This document shows, in pieces, positions 1 to 8,594 of a stretch of 64,000 nt of DNA. The position numbers were made by a program, and so were the translations under genes. The stretch lies in assembly GCF_002835935.1 (NCBI RefSeq), contig NZ_PJCF01000005.1:248001-312000 (forward strand), written 5' to 3'. The DNA is from Paraglaciecola sp. MB-3u-78 (lineage in GTDB: Bacteria; Pseudomonadota; Gammaproteobacteria; Enterobacterales; Alteromonadaceae). How positions within the stretch are numbered: the stretch's first letter is position 1; each line of letters begins with the position of its first letter. The notes below the pieces were generated by a model. It worked only from the letters and a program-made list of their open reading frames with translations, did not search any database and was not told where the DNA came from.

Positions 1-1301
1 CTGAGTTAATCAACTTTTGGTTGCTAAATAATCTAAACGCTGGGCTTTGCGTGTTGCCAACTGCAAGTGGTAAAACGGTTGTTTTTGCCGAATTTATCCG
101 AGAAGCATTGTTAATTAAACCTGAAACGAAAGTATTGATTCTGGGACATACTCAGGAAATAGTTGAGCAAAACGCAGAAAAGTTAATAACGGTATGGCCA
201 GAAGCCAATGTAGGCATATATTGCGCAGGACTTAAGCGAAAAGAAATTAAGCAGGTCACTTCCGCCAGTCGAGATTCTATCATTAAAGAAATTGGTGAAT
301 TCGCAGACTGGGATATTGTTATTGTCGATGAGGCGCATCTAATATCCCCCGAACTCACAACCCGTTATCAGTTCATCATAAGTACAATTCAGCTCCACGG
401 TAAAAAGCCATTTTTACTTGGTTTTACTGCTACGCCATTTAGAACAAAATCAGGCAATATTTACGGCGATGATGACAATCAACTATTTAAAAAACTGATC
501 TACCAAAAGCGGATTGATGAATTGCAAAGTACTGGATATTTATGTCCGTTGCGGGCAGTGGTAACTGACTTCAAAGCCGTAGTGGATACCAGTAAAGTTA
601 GAAGAACAGAGCAGGACTTTGTGCAAACTGAGTTGCAAGCAGTAACCGCTATAGAATCAGTGGTTACAGGCATAGTGCAAGACTGGCTTAATAAAACCAA
701 TGCATCTCTACCCACAGTATTTTATGCCAGCTCAGTGCAGCAAGCAGAAATATTTGCCGACGTGTTAAAAATATTTGGGTTTGATTTTCCGCTTATTACT
801 GCCAAAACAGAAAAAACATTGCGTAAACAGTGGTTGAATGACTTTGAGGTTGGTGAGCAAAACGGGTTAATTAACGTTGCGACCTTGACCACAGGTTGGG
901 ATGCTCCAAGGTTATCTTGTATTGTGATGGCAAGACCCACTCTTAGCCCTGGTCTGTTTTTGCAAATTCTGGGACGGGGCTTGCGACTGCATAAATCAAA
1001 GTCCGAAACATTGCTATTAGACTATGGAGAAAACATACAACGTTTCGGTGTGATAGAGCGTATTGGACCAATCATGGAGTCCAGATTTTACCATGATGAG
1101 AAATCTCTGATAATTGTATGCCCTACTTGCGAAACCATAGCTTCGGTATACCAGTTGGAATGCGACGCGTGTACAGAAACGTTAAGACATGAAGATGATG
1201 TAAGTGTATGTTATGAATGTAATTCACCTAACGATAGGTACGCTAAATACTGTGAAGTGTGCGGGGTAGCGTTAGAAGAGAATATGGGTTTTTATCAATA
1301 A
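1..1301 (+). CDS. DEAD/DEAH-box helicase of a BREX locus (5' end outside window)
   Basis: This is a superfamily 2 helicase. The reading frame is open from base 3, before any start codon, so the N terminus lies outside the window. Visible motifs are Walker A (PTASGKT, about residues 19-25 of the visible part), DEAH box (VDEAH), motif III (GFTATPF) and motif VI (QILGRGLR). The C terminus has two cysteine pairs on each side (CPTC/CDAC and CYEC/CEVC), which look like two zinc ribbons. The stop overlaps the pglZ start by one base (TAATG), so the genes are probably translationally coupled. In known type 1 BREX loci the slot between pglX and pglZ often carries an accessory gene; a helicase in that slot is my reading of the context. 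It could also belong to a restriction system, but the coupling to pglZ argues for BREX. Confidence 0.8.
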   Translation, partial: ELINFWLLNNLNAGLCVLPTASGKTVVFAEFIREALLIKPETKVLILGHTQEIVEQNAEKLITVWPEANVGIYCAGLKRKEIKQVTSASRDSIIKEIGEFADWDIVIVDEAHLISPELTTRYQFIISTIQLHGKKPFLLGFTATPFRTKSGNIYGDDDNQLFKKLIYQKRIDELQSTGYLCPLRAVVTDFKAVVDTSKVRRTEQDFVQTELQAVTAIESVVTGIVQDWLNKTNASLPTVFYASSVQQAEIFADVLKIFGFDFPLITAKTEKTLRKQWLNDFEVGEQNGLINVATLTTGWDAPRLSCIVMARPTLSPGLFLQILGRGLRLHKSKSETLLLDYGENIQRFGVIERIGPIMESRFYHDEKSLIIVCPTCETIASVYQLECDACTETLRHEDDVSVCYECNSPNDRYAKYCEVCGVALEENMGFYQ

Positions 1302-4024
1302 TGAATATAGAACAAATAAAACAAGGCATCCTAGCCAAATTTGAAAAGAGCCGTTTGGTATTTTGGCAGGACGAAGACATAGAGTTTCAGGAACCGTTGC
1401 CTGAAATTGCTGCTGAATTGAATTTATTAGGTATTAATGTAATCGCCCTTGATGATGAGTCTCATTTTGAGGTTAAACAACGTATTGAGCTGTTAGAGCC
1501 ACAGCAGCAGTTTTTACTTTATAGTAATAAAGCGGTTAATGAACCCACAAGAGACTGGTTGTTCGATATCCGCTTATATGCTCAGCAGTTTTATGCCGAT
1601 TCCAGCTCGATGATTTTAAGTGAGCTAGGCATGAGGATGGAGTTTCGCCAGTTAGTTGGCCGTTACAAAAAATTCTTTGGCAATAAACAGCGTTATTCCA
1701 AACTAAAAAAATTATTACCTAACAACGCGGACAAAGATGTTTTAGAGCTTACGATGATAGCGACTTTGGTAAAAGTTGAAACTGTTAGTTTTAACGCAGT
1801 TTTACATGAGTTGATTAGTCGTTATAACGAGTCTGTTGAAAAATCTAAGGAATTGTTCGATGAGTTTGAAAAGTTCGGCTTAGACACAGTATTTTGGCAA
1901 TGTGCCATTGAAGACTTAGGCTATATTGGGCTTGGTCTTTGGCTAGAAGACAATAGCAAACCCACGTTAAAAGACCTTGTTACTAAGCTTTTGGTGACTG
2001 ACTGTTATCATGGTTTGCAATCATCGGGTGCCAATATAGCCCAGTCTAATTTTGCTCTGAGTTTGTCTGCACATATATTACCCATTGCGCTTGATAGGGA
2101 CATAAGTGAAAAATTGCCAAAAGAGATACAGGAAATCGTTGGCAATACTGCGGCTAAGAGAGCAGCGGTCATTAACTTTGTAAAAGTATGGCGTGAGAGT
2201 AGAACGCTTTCAGAATCGTATAATCAAATTGCCAGCGATGTTGCATACGAGTTAGAAATAAAGAATAAGTTAGCTGAGTTTACACAGCCTGAACATTTAC
2301 TTCATGTTGAAACCTTTGCTGATGCAGAGGAGGCGGTGCTTAAGTTGTTGGCTAGAGATTTACCCGCTTACCATTCGAATGATATTGCTGATTGGGTGTC
2401 TATTAGGCTGCGGTGCCATTGGTGTTACCAATATGAAAAATATGCCGCAATTTATAGAGCGCTGAAATCAGCTAAGCAATTTTATGAACTAAAAGATAAA
2501 TACGCTGATGGCTTTAGCTCCCTAGGTGCTAAAAACTTTGATCGTGCCAGTACCCTTTATAAAGCCTATGAGGATGAGATATACCGGTTTGATACCTCAT
2601 ATCGCGTATTTTCAGAAAATGCTTTGAGGGCATCTCAGAATGGCTCAGATATATTAAAATTAACTGGCTTGGTTGATGATATAGAAAGCTTATATGTTGA
2701 CTGGTTCTTACATGACTTTGCCATTGCTTGGGGTAAGTTAGTCGATAATGAGTCTTTACTCGAAAACTGGAAACTGCCATCCATAAATAATCAATACGAT
2801 TTTTACAATAGTGAAGTTAAAACGGTGCTTAGGCAGGGCAGTGTTAAGCGCGTTTTTGTTATTATTTCAGATGCATTTAGATATGAATGTGCTAAAGAAA
2901 TTCATGATTCAATTAATAACCGTAACCGCTATAAATCAGAATTAAAATCACAGTTGGGCGTTGTGCCATCCTACACCCAGGCGGGTATGGCTGCGTTGTT
3001 GCCACACACAAAGTTTACTGCTCACCTAAACAAAAATGTCGAGTATAAGCTTGATGGTTTATCTGTTCACGGGACTGAGAATCGCAATAAAATACTCCAG
3101 GGACACGGCGGTATAGCCTGTACTTACGACGACGTGATGAAATGGACAAATCAGCAGTATAGAGATTTGGCCCAAGATTCAACTGCAATTTACATTTACC
3201 ATAATAAAATTGACGCTATTGGTGATGATGGTGCTACTGAGAATGAGGCGTTCTTAGCTACGCGAGACGCCATAAATGAAATTGATAAACTCATTATACG
3301 GATTTTTGATAAGTTAAAAGGTGGCCGTGTTATTTTAACCGCAGATCATGGATTTTTGTTTAATCAAAGTGATGTAACAGCAACGGATAAAACCGAATTA
3401 AAATCAAAACCCGCAGGTACTAGGCTTTCAAAGAAACGTTATTTAATTGGTGAAAACTTGCCTAAGGGCGATAGCTATTGGGTTGGAAAAATGTCCAACA
3501 CGGCTAATGTTGCCCCAGATTCAGATGCTGAGTTTATAGTACCGCGAGGTAGCAATAGATTCCATTTTGTTGGCGGTGCTAAGTTTATTCATGGCGGTAT
3601 CATGCCCCAGGAAGTGTGTGTTCCGGTCATGCATTTAAGGGCAATTCATTCAACTGTAAAACAAAAACAAACTAAACAGAAAGTGGGTGTAGTGCCACTG
3701 AAGAGCCCAGTGAAGATCGTATCGAATATTGACCGCATCCAATTCTTGCAAGCTGATCCGATAGGTGAAAAGTATAAAGCGCGTGAGCTGGCCATCTGGA
3801 TTGAAGATCCTGATGGCAATAAGGTGAGTGCCAGTGAAAAAGTATTGTTCGATTCGTCTTCCGACAAAATGGAAGAGCGTAAACGCAACATACAAATCAA
3901 AATAGAAGGTAGTGGTTTTGACCGCACAATAAGTTACAAATTGATAATGGAAGACACTGAAAGCAAAACAAAAACGAGTCATTCAGTGACTATCGATTTA
4001 GCATTTGAAGATGATTTTTTTTAG
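1301..4024 (+). CDS. pglZ: BREX phosphatase-like protein PglZ (type A)
   Basis: Core BREX component with an alkaline-phosphatase-superfamily domain, 907 aa, near the usual PglZ-A size. The N terminus (RLVFWQDED, about residues 18-26) is typical of PglZ type A. Two metal-binding motifs of the phosphatase fold are visible: SDAFRYEC near residue 530 and LTADHGFLF near residue 685. The ATG at 1301 overlaps the helicase stop; a longer in-frame ORF starts at 1259, but it would run inside the helicase and lacks family resemblance. BrxL follows after 6 bases. In the known systems PglZ acts with the PglX methylase and BrxC; those genes would lie upstream of this window. Confidence 0.92.
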   Translation: MNIEQIKQGILAKFEKSRLVFWQDEDIEFQEPLPEIAAELNLLGINVIALDDESHFEVKQRIELLEPQQQFLLYSNKAVNEPTRDWLFDIRLYAQQFYADSSSMILSELGMRMEFRQLVGRYKKFFGNKQRYSKLKKLLPNNADKDVLELTMIATLVKVETVSFNAVLHELISRYNESVEKSKELFDEFEKFGLDTVFWQCAIEDLGYIGLGLWLEDNSKPTLKDLVTKLLVTDCYHGLQSSGANIAQSNFALSLSAHILPIALDRDISEKLPKEIQEIVGNTAAKRAAVINFVKVWRESRTLSESYNQIASDVAYELEIKNKLAEFTQPEHLLHVETFADAEEAVLKLLARDLPAYHSNDIADWVSIRLRCHWCYQYEKYAAIYRALKSAKQFYELKDKYADGFSSLGAKNFDRASTLYKAYEDEIYRFDTSYRVFSENALRASQNGSDILKLTGLVDDIESLYVDWFLHDFAIAWGKLVDNESLLENWKLPSINNQYDFYNSEVKTVLRQGSVKRVFVIISDAFRYECAKEIHDSINNRNRYKSELKSQLGVVPSYTQAGMAALLPHTKFTAHLNKNVEYKLDGLSVHGTENRNKILQGHGGIACTYDDVMKWTNQQYRDLAQDSTAIYIYHNKIDAIGDDGATENEAFLATRDAINEIDKLIIRIFDKLKGGRVILTADHGFLFNQSDVTATDKTELKSKPAGTRLSKKRYLIGENLPKGDSYWVGKMSNTANVAPDSDAEFIVPRGSNRFHFVGGAKFIHGGIMPQEVCVPVMHLRAIHSTVKQKQTKQKVGVVPLKSPVKIVSNIDRIQFLQADPIGEKYKARELAIWIEDPDGNKVSASEKVLFDSSSDKMEERKRNIQIKIEGSGFDRTISYKLIMEDTESKTKTSHSVTIDLAFEDDFF

Positions 4025-4030
4025 GGGTAT

Positions 4031-6232
4031 GTGGTTGTGAACGACGAGAATGAAATAAATGACGAAGACTCGAACAATAATAAGAACGTCAGTGTTGATG
4101 TGCATGTTCACCTTCATGACGATGAGCAAGCTGCGCAGCTTGATGAAGCTGAGCAAATAATAGAGCCACTACCACCTACCTACGCAGAAGAAAAATCTGA
4201 AATTCGTGCAATGGACTTAGATGAGTTAATGATCGCAGAATTTAACGGGCGTATCGTTCGTAAAGATTTAACTAAACAATTGAAAGAAGGCGCTAACGTT
4301 CCGGTTTATGTACTTGAATATCTGCTCGGCATGTACTGTTCCTCCGCTGAGGATGAACAGATCAATGAAGGCATGAAAACCGTTAAGAAAATATTGACGG
4401 AGAACTATGTTCGCCCTGATGAAGCAGAAAAAGCGAAGTCACTGATCCGTGAAAAGGGCACTTATAAAGTTATAGATAAAGTAACGGTTAAACTAAACCA
4501 GAAAAAAGATATCTATGAAGCCAACCTTTCAAATTTAGGTATTAATGATGCGGTAGTGCCAAGCGGCATTGTTAAGCAAAATGAAAAGCTTTTGACTGGC
4601 GGGATATGGTGCATTATTACGTTGAGTTATTTTTATGAAGAAGGGCAGAAAATATCGCCTTTTTCAGTATCTAACTTAAAACCTATTCAAATGCCGTCCA
4701 TGAACATGGATGAGATATTTGATGCTCGAAGAAAGTTCACCTTGGATCAGTGGATGGACTTGTTACTGCGCTCTATTGGAATGGAGCCCGCTAATTTAAA
4801 ACACCGAGCTAAGTGGCATTTAATCGCTCGCATGATCCCATTTGTAGAGAATAACTATAACGTTTGTGAACTTGGCCCCCGTGGTACAGGTAAGTCCCAT
4901 GTTTATAAAGAATGCTCGCCTAATTCACTGCTCGTCTCCGGTGGTCAAACAACCGTTGCCAACTTATTTTATAATATGACGTCACGCCAAATCGGTTTAG
5001 TGGGTATGTGGGATGTTGTCGCCTTTGATGAAGTGGCGGGTATGCGATTTAAGGATAAAGATGGCGTGCAAATCATGAAAGATTACATGGCGTCAGGATC
5101 ATTTTCTCGTGGCCGAGACTCTATTGAAGCTAAAGCATCCATGGTATTCGTTGGCAACATAGACCATAGCGTTGAAACGCTAGTGAAAACGAGTCATCTG
5201 TTAGCGCCTTTTCCTGACGAAATGATTGACTGTGCCTTTTTTGACCGTTTTCATGGCTATATTCCTGGTTGGGAAATACCCAAAATGCGCCCAGAATTTT
5301 TCACTGATCGTTTTGGCTTGATCACTGATTACCTTGCCGAATATATGCGTGAAATGCGCAAAACCACCTTCTCAGACTCTATTGATAAGTTCTTTAAACT
5401 TGGAAATAACCTGAATCAACGTGATGTTATCGGGGTGCGTAGAACCACATCAGGTTTACTTAAATTGCTAGTCCCGCACGGAGATTACACCAAAGAAGAC
5501 GTAAGAACCTGCCTAACTTACGCACTTGAAGTACGTCGGCGTGTGAAGGAGCAGCTTAAGAAGATTGGTGGTATGGAGTTTTTCGATGTTAATTTTAGCT
5601 ACATCGACAATGAAACGTTTGAAGAATTTTTTGTAAATGTCCCAGAGCAGGGCGGCTCAAATTTAATCCCCAAAGGTATTTCAAAATCAGGTGTGGTTCA
5701 TTTTGTAAGCAGTGGTGCAACGGGTAAGTTGGGTGTATATCGCTTAGAAAGTCAAATGACAGCGGGTAATGGTAAACATTCAACGTCTGGATTTGGCGCA
5801 GACACCTCAGCTAAAGAACAGGCCAGAGTCGGTTTTGAGTATTTCAAAGGTAACTTAAACCGAATTGCAGCAACATCTCGATTCTCTGATCATGAATTTC
5901 ACCTTCATTTTGTTGATTTACAAAGTTCAGGCAATAGCCATTCATCAAGCTTGTCATCATTAGTTTCTTGCTGTTCAATACTATTGAACAAGCCTGTACA
6001 GGAGCAAATGGTTGTCCTGGGGAGTATGACACTAGGCGGTGTTGTTAATCCGGTACAAGACCTGGCATCTAGCATGCAAGTAGCTTTGGAGGCTGGTGCA
6101 ACAAAAATCCTACTACCCATGGCCTCCGCAACAGACATCCCGACTGTACCTGCCGAAACGTTCACCAAATTCCAGGTAAGTTTCTATAGTGATCCGGTAG
6201 ATGCCGTTTATAAAGCGCTTGGGGTTCAATGA
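4031..6232 (+). CDS. brxL: BREX Lon-like AAA+ protein BrxL
   Basis: BrxL is the AAA+/Lon-like effector of type 1 BREX, needed for phage restriction but not for methylation. The 733-aa product has an acidic, low-complexity N terminus (about residues 1-55), an AAA+ domain with Walker A GPRGTGKS near residue 287 and an acidic Walker B-like VVAFDEV near residue 333, and a C-terminal Lon-type domain (GSMTLGGVVNPVQDL near residue 665). The serine-rich GNSHSSSL segment could hold the Lon serine, but the Lon lysine position appears to be non-lysine, so proteolysis is doubtful. The start is GTG at 4031, 6 bases after pglZ; a second GTG lies two codons later. Confidence 0.93.
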   Translation: MVVNDENEINDEDSNNNKNVSVDVHVHLHDDEQAAQLDEAEQIIEPLPPTYAEEKSEIRAMDLDELMIAEFNGRIVRKDLTKQLKEGANVPVYVLEYLLGMYCSSAEDEQINEGMKTVKKILTENYVRPDEAEKAKSLIREKGTYKVIDKVTVKLNQKKDIYEANLSNLGINDAVVPSGIVKQNEKLLTGGIWCIITLSYFYEEGQKISPFSVSNLKPIQMPSMNMDEIFDARRKFTLDQWMDLLLRSIGMEPANLKHRAKWHLIARMIPFVENNYNVCELGPRGTGKSHVYKECSPNSLLVSGGQTTVANLFYNMTSRQIGLVGMWDVVAFDEVAGMRFKDKDGVQIMKDYMASGSFSRGRDSIEAKASMVFVGNIDHSVETLVKTSHLLAPFPDEMIDCAFFDRFHGYIPGWEIPKMRPEFFTDRFGLITDYLAEYMREMRKTTFSDSIDKFFKLGNNLNQRDVIGVRRTTSGLLKLLVPHGDYTKEDVRTCLTYALEVRRRVKEQLKKIGGMEFFDVNFSYIDNETFEEFFVNVPEQGGSNLIPKGISKSGVVHFVSSGATGKLGVYRLESQMTAGNGKHSTSGFGADTSAKEQARVGFEYFKGNLNRIAATSRFSDHEFHLHFVDLQSSGNSHSSSLSSLVSCCSILLNKPVQEQMVVLGSMTLGGVVNPVQDLASSMQVALEAGATKILLPMASATDIPTVPAETFTKFQVSFYSDPVDAVYKALGVQ

Positions 6233-7125
6233 TGCCCAAAGGACGACAAATAAAAATCTATCTAGCCGATGGATCAGTGACGGGTATTCGTCACGCAGAA
6301 ATAGTGAATTGGACAGGGCAGGCGTTGGCCATACCCAGAAATAGAGTGAAAGAACTTGTAGAGTGGGAAGAAAGTCAGAAACCTGGGGTTTACTTTTTAT
6401 TCGGCGTGGATAGCGAAAGTGGTAACGATGCAGTCTATATTGGCGAAGCAGAACAAGTTGCTAGCCGAATACAACAGCATTTGTCAGGAAAGGATTTTTG
6501 GAACGAGATTATTTGCTTTACTAATAAAGATGAAAACCTCACCAAGGCCCATGTTAAATACCTTGAATCGAGACTGGTGGTCTTATCCGCTCAGGCCAAT
6601 CGGTATGAGTTACTTAATGCCAACCAGCCCCCAATTGCGGTATTGCCCAGAGGCGACCGTGATGCGATGGAAGAGTTTATTGATAACATTCGATTACTTA
6701 TTGGTGCTCTTGGTTACCGCGTACTTGAGCCTTTAGCTAAACTCCAGCCACTGATTGCAACAATGGACACGAGCGGAATCATTAACACAGTTGATACCTT
6801 CAGCTTAAAAGTAAAAAAATATAATGCACAAGCATTGCAAACCGATGAGGGGATTGTGGTGCTGGCCGGAGCGGAAGGAGCTCCAAAGGCTAATGCCAGT
6901 TTGTCAAAAGGTTACTCCAAAGTAAGAATTGACCTGATTGATAAAGGCATATTCAAAACAGTAGGAAATAAGTTAATTATGCAAGAAGACCGATTATTTG
7001 CCAGCCCATCACAAGCCGCAGCAGTATTGCTAGGTTACCCCTGTAGTGGTCCCGAATATTGGCTAGACCATAATGGCGTTAGTTTAAAGCAAAGAGAGAG
7101 TATTGCAGTGCAAGAGTCGTTATAG
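6229..7125 (+). CDS. GIY-YIG nuclease with C-terminal DUF4357, BREX-associated
   Basis: Probable DNA-cleaving accessory protein of the BREX operon, 298 aa. The GIY-YIG fold shows GVYFLFG near residue 47, VYIGEAE near residue 67, the conserved arginine in ASRIQQH and the catalytic-type glutamate in YLESRL near residue 105. The C terminus (SPSQAAAVLLGYPCSGPEYW) matches DUF4357, a domain often joined to nucleases in restriction and defence loci. The ATG overlaps the brxL stop by four bases (ATGA), with a second ATG directly after it, so it is the last gene of the coupled run. No strong terminator follows. The link to BREX rests on the overlap alone; GIY-YIG/DUF4357 proteins also occur singly. 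Confidence 0.82.
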   Translation: MMPKGRQIKIYLADGSVTGIRHAEIVNWTGQALAIPRNRVKELVEWEESQKPGVYFLFGVDSESGNDAVYIGEAEQVASRIQQHLSGKDFWNEIICFTNKDENLTKAHVKYLESRLVVLSAQANRYELLNANQPPIAVLPRGDRDAMEEFIDNIRLLIGALGYRVLEPLAKLQPLIATMDTSGIINTVDTFSLKVKKYNAQALQTDEGIVVLAGAEGAPKANASLSKGYSKVRIDLIDKGIFKTVGNKLIMQEDRLFASPSQAAAVLLGYPCSGPEYWLDHNGVSLKQRESIAVQESL

Positions 7126-7381
7126 TCACCTAAGGAAATGGTTGCAGTGTTAGTTTGGACAATAAATCAATGCTCTTCTGGGACTTATTAAAACGCACCT
7201 TTAGTCTACGAAAGAGCGTCACTAAATATCAAACCTTCAAAAGTATTTTGGTCTAATAGCTAATACGAATAATTAACTATAGATAATCACTCGCCACATC
7301 ACAATTAGTTAGAAGAGCGATTTGTGATGCTATCCTCGCCATCACACACTCACTAACTGTCATCAAGTGCGACGAGAAAAA

Positions 7382-7825
7382 ATGATTGACGAAAGCCTAA
7401 TAAATGCATATCGGTTGGCTAAATATATAGTGACTTATAAAGATGAAGAATGTCGACTTCAAGTTGGAAGTACCTCCGAGTTTGTTGACCGCATGCTTCA
7501 TCAACAAAATATAAAAACTGCTTATTTTATAACCCCTGAAAACCCATTCAGTTGCACAGTCTCTGAACAAGAAAATTCACTACGTCATAGGCGGTTGCGC
7601 AAAGAGATAGACAAGCTTCAATACTTCTATCTGGCAGGGTATGGCACGGACGAAGCTGAAAAATGGCCGAAAGAGTCCAGTTATTTAATTTTTACCGATG
7701 ATGAATCTGCGATGCATAACTTGGCCGCTCGCTTTGGCCAAAATGCCTTGTTAAAAATCGCATACAAAACACCGACGCAATTATTGTTACTTGAGCCAAT
7801 GCATTATATCGTAAGCGCCAAATAA
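7382..7825 (+). CDS. DUF3293 protein, last codons replaced by IS66 insertion
   Basis: Small cytoplasmic protein of unknown function matching DUF3293: the N-terminal AYRLAKYIVTY, a TAYFITPENPFSC segment, GYGTDEAEKWPKESSYLIF and a C-terminal RFGQNALLKIAY are the conserved blocks. I prefer the ATG at 7382 (MIDESL) because homologues begin this way; a GTG at 7367 is possible. The IS left end begins at 7811, so the final four codons (Val-Ser-Ala-Lys) and the stop are IS sequence. Rejoining the flanks across the target duplication gives Gln-Ser-stop at 10244-10252 instead, so the insertion changes only the extreme C terminus and the gene may still work. Confidence 0.8.
   Translation: MIDESLINAYRLAKYIVTYKDEECRLQVGSTSEFVDRMLHQQNIKTAYFITPENPFSCTVSEQENSLRHRRLRKEIDKLQYFYLAGYGTDEAEKWPKESSYLIFTDDESAMHNLAARFGQNALLKIAYKTPTQLLLLEPMHYIVSAK
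7803..7810. repeat. IS66 target site duplication, left copy
   Basis: The eight bases ATTATATC directly precede the left inverted repeat. The identical octamer directly follows the right inverted repeat at 10236-10243. An 8-bp duplication is the known signature of IS66-family transposition, and two perfect copies indicate an undisturbed, fairly recent insertion. Confidence 0.95.
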
Positions 7826-7832
7826 ACCCACG
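7811..7832 (+). repeat. IS66 left terminal inverted repeat
   Basis: This 22-bp end begins GTAAGCGCC and matches the reverse complement of the right end at 19 of 22 positions. It also supplies the present stop codon of the DUF3293 gene at 7823-7825. Confidence 0.93.
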
Positions 7833-7894
7833 GTCTTATTTTACCATTACCGCTGGTGCATAATTTCGTCACTGAAATCAAGTGAGGAAATGAC

Positions 7895-8197
7895 ATGTCA
7901 AAACAACCCATCATCTTTTGGCAGCAACACGTAAGCCAATGGAAGGATTCAGCATTAACACAAACGCAGTATTGTAAAAAGCATCAACTAAACCCGCAGC
8001 GACTAAGTCACCATAAGCGTAGATTAGAAACGCAAGAAACAGCACCGGTCAAAACGGGTTTCATTGCATTGCCTATTCCAGAGTATTTACCCAAGCCAGA
8101 ATTATTAACGCTGCACTTCGCCAATGGCCTGTCGTTATCGGGTATTGCGCCCAATAATATCGATGTGGTGAAACAGCTAACGGCGGCATTGTCATGA
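7895..8197 (+). CDS. tnpA: IS66 accessory protein TnpA
   Basis: The 100-aa product has the helix-turn-helix-like N terminus of IS66 TnpA proteins (WQQHVSQWKDSALTQTQYC). TnpA is required for transposition of IS66-type elements, though its exact role is unsettled. A GAGGA ribosome site lies about 8 bases before the ATG. Its TGA overlaps the tnpB ATG by four bases, which is the usual coupled arrangement. Confidence 0.9.
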   Translation: MSKQPIIFWQQHVSQWKDSALTQTQYCKKHQLNPQRLSHHKRRLETQETAPVKTGFIALPIPEYLPKPELLTLHFANGLSLSGIAPNNIDVVKQLTAALS

Positions 8198-8559
8198 CAA
8201 GTGCGATGCGCCCGTGCATGTCGCTTACGCATATTTATCTATATCCGCAGGCAATTGACTTCCGTAAGTCATTTCGAGGCATTAGCGCCATTGTCGAATG
8301 TGAGTTGGGTCACAACCCTTTTTCGGGTCACTTGTATGTGTTCACCAATAAACGGCGCACTAAAATCAAATGTCTGTTCTGGGAAAACAATGGTTTCGTG
8401 CTGTATTACAAAAGCCTAGAGGAAGATAGATTCATTTGGCCGAGGTGTGAAAAGGAGGTGATAACACTCAACGGCCAGCAAATAAACTGGCTACTTGATG
8501 GTCTTGATATTAGTGCCATGAAGGGCCATAAAAAGTTGCATTTCGACAGTGTTTTTTAG
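8194..8559 (+). CDS. tnpB: IS66 accessory protein TnpB (IS66 Orf2)
   Basis: The 121-aa protein is of the IS66 Orf2 family, recognised by YLYPQAIDFRKSF, GHLYVFTNKRRTKIKCLFW and the following NGFVLYYKSLEEDRFIWP block. This TnpB is unrelated to the RNA-guided TnpB of IS200/IS605. It starts inside the tnpA stop (ATGA) and precedes tnpC by 35 bases. The length is normal for the family. Confidence 0.93.
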   Translation: MTSAMRPCMSLTHIYLYPQAIDFRKSFRGISAIVECELGHNPFSGHLYVFTNKRRTKIKCLFWENNGFVLYYKSLEEDRFIWPRCEKEVITLNGQQINWLLDGLDISAMKGHKKLHFDSVF

Positions 8560-8594
8560 GGCTTTTTAGCCTCAAGTTTAGTATAATATCGGGC

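Noticed and set aside
1259-1300. Upstream extension of PglZ (14 extra residues)
   Set aside because: It would lie inside the helicase gene; the ATG at 1301 fits the TAATG coupling and the family start.
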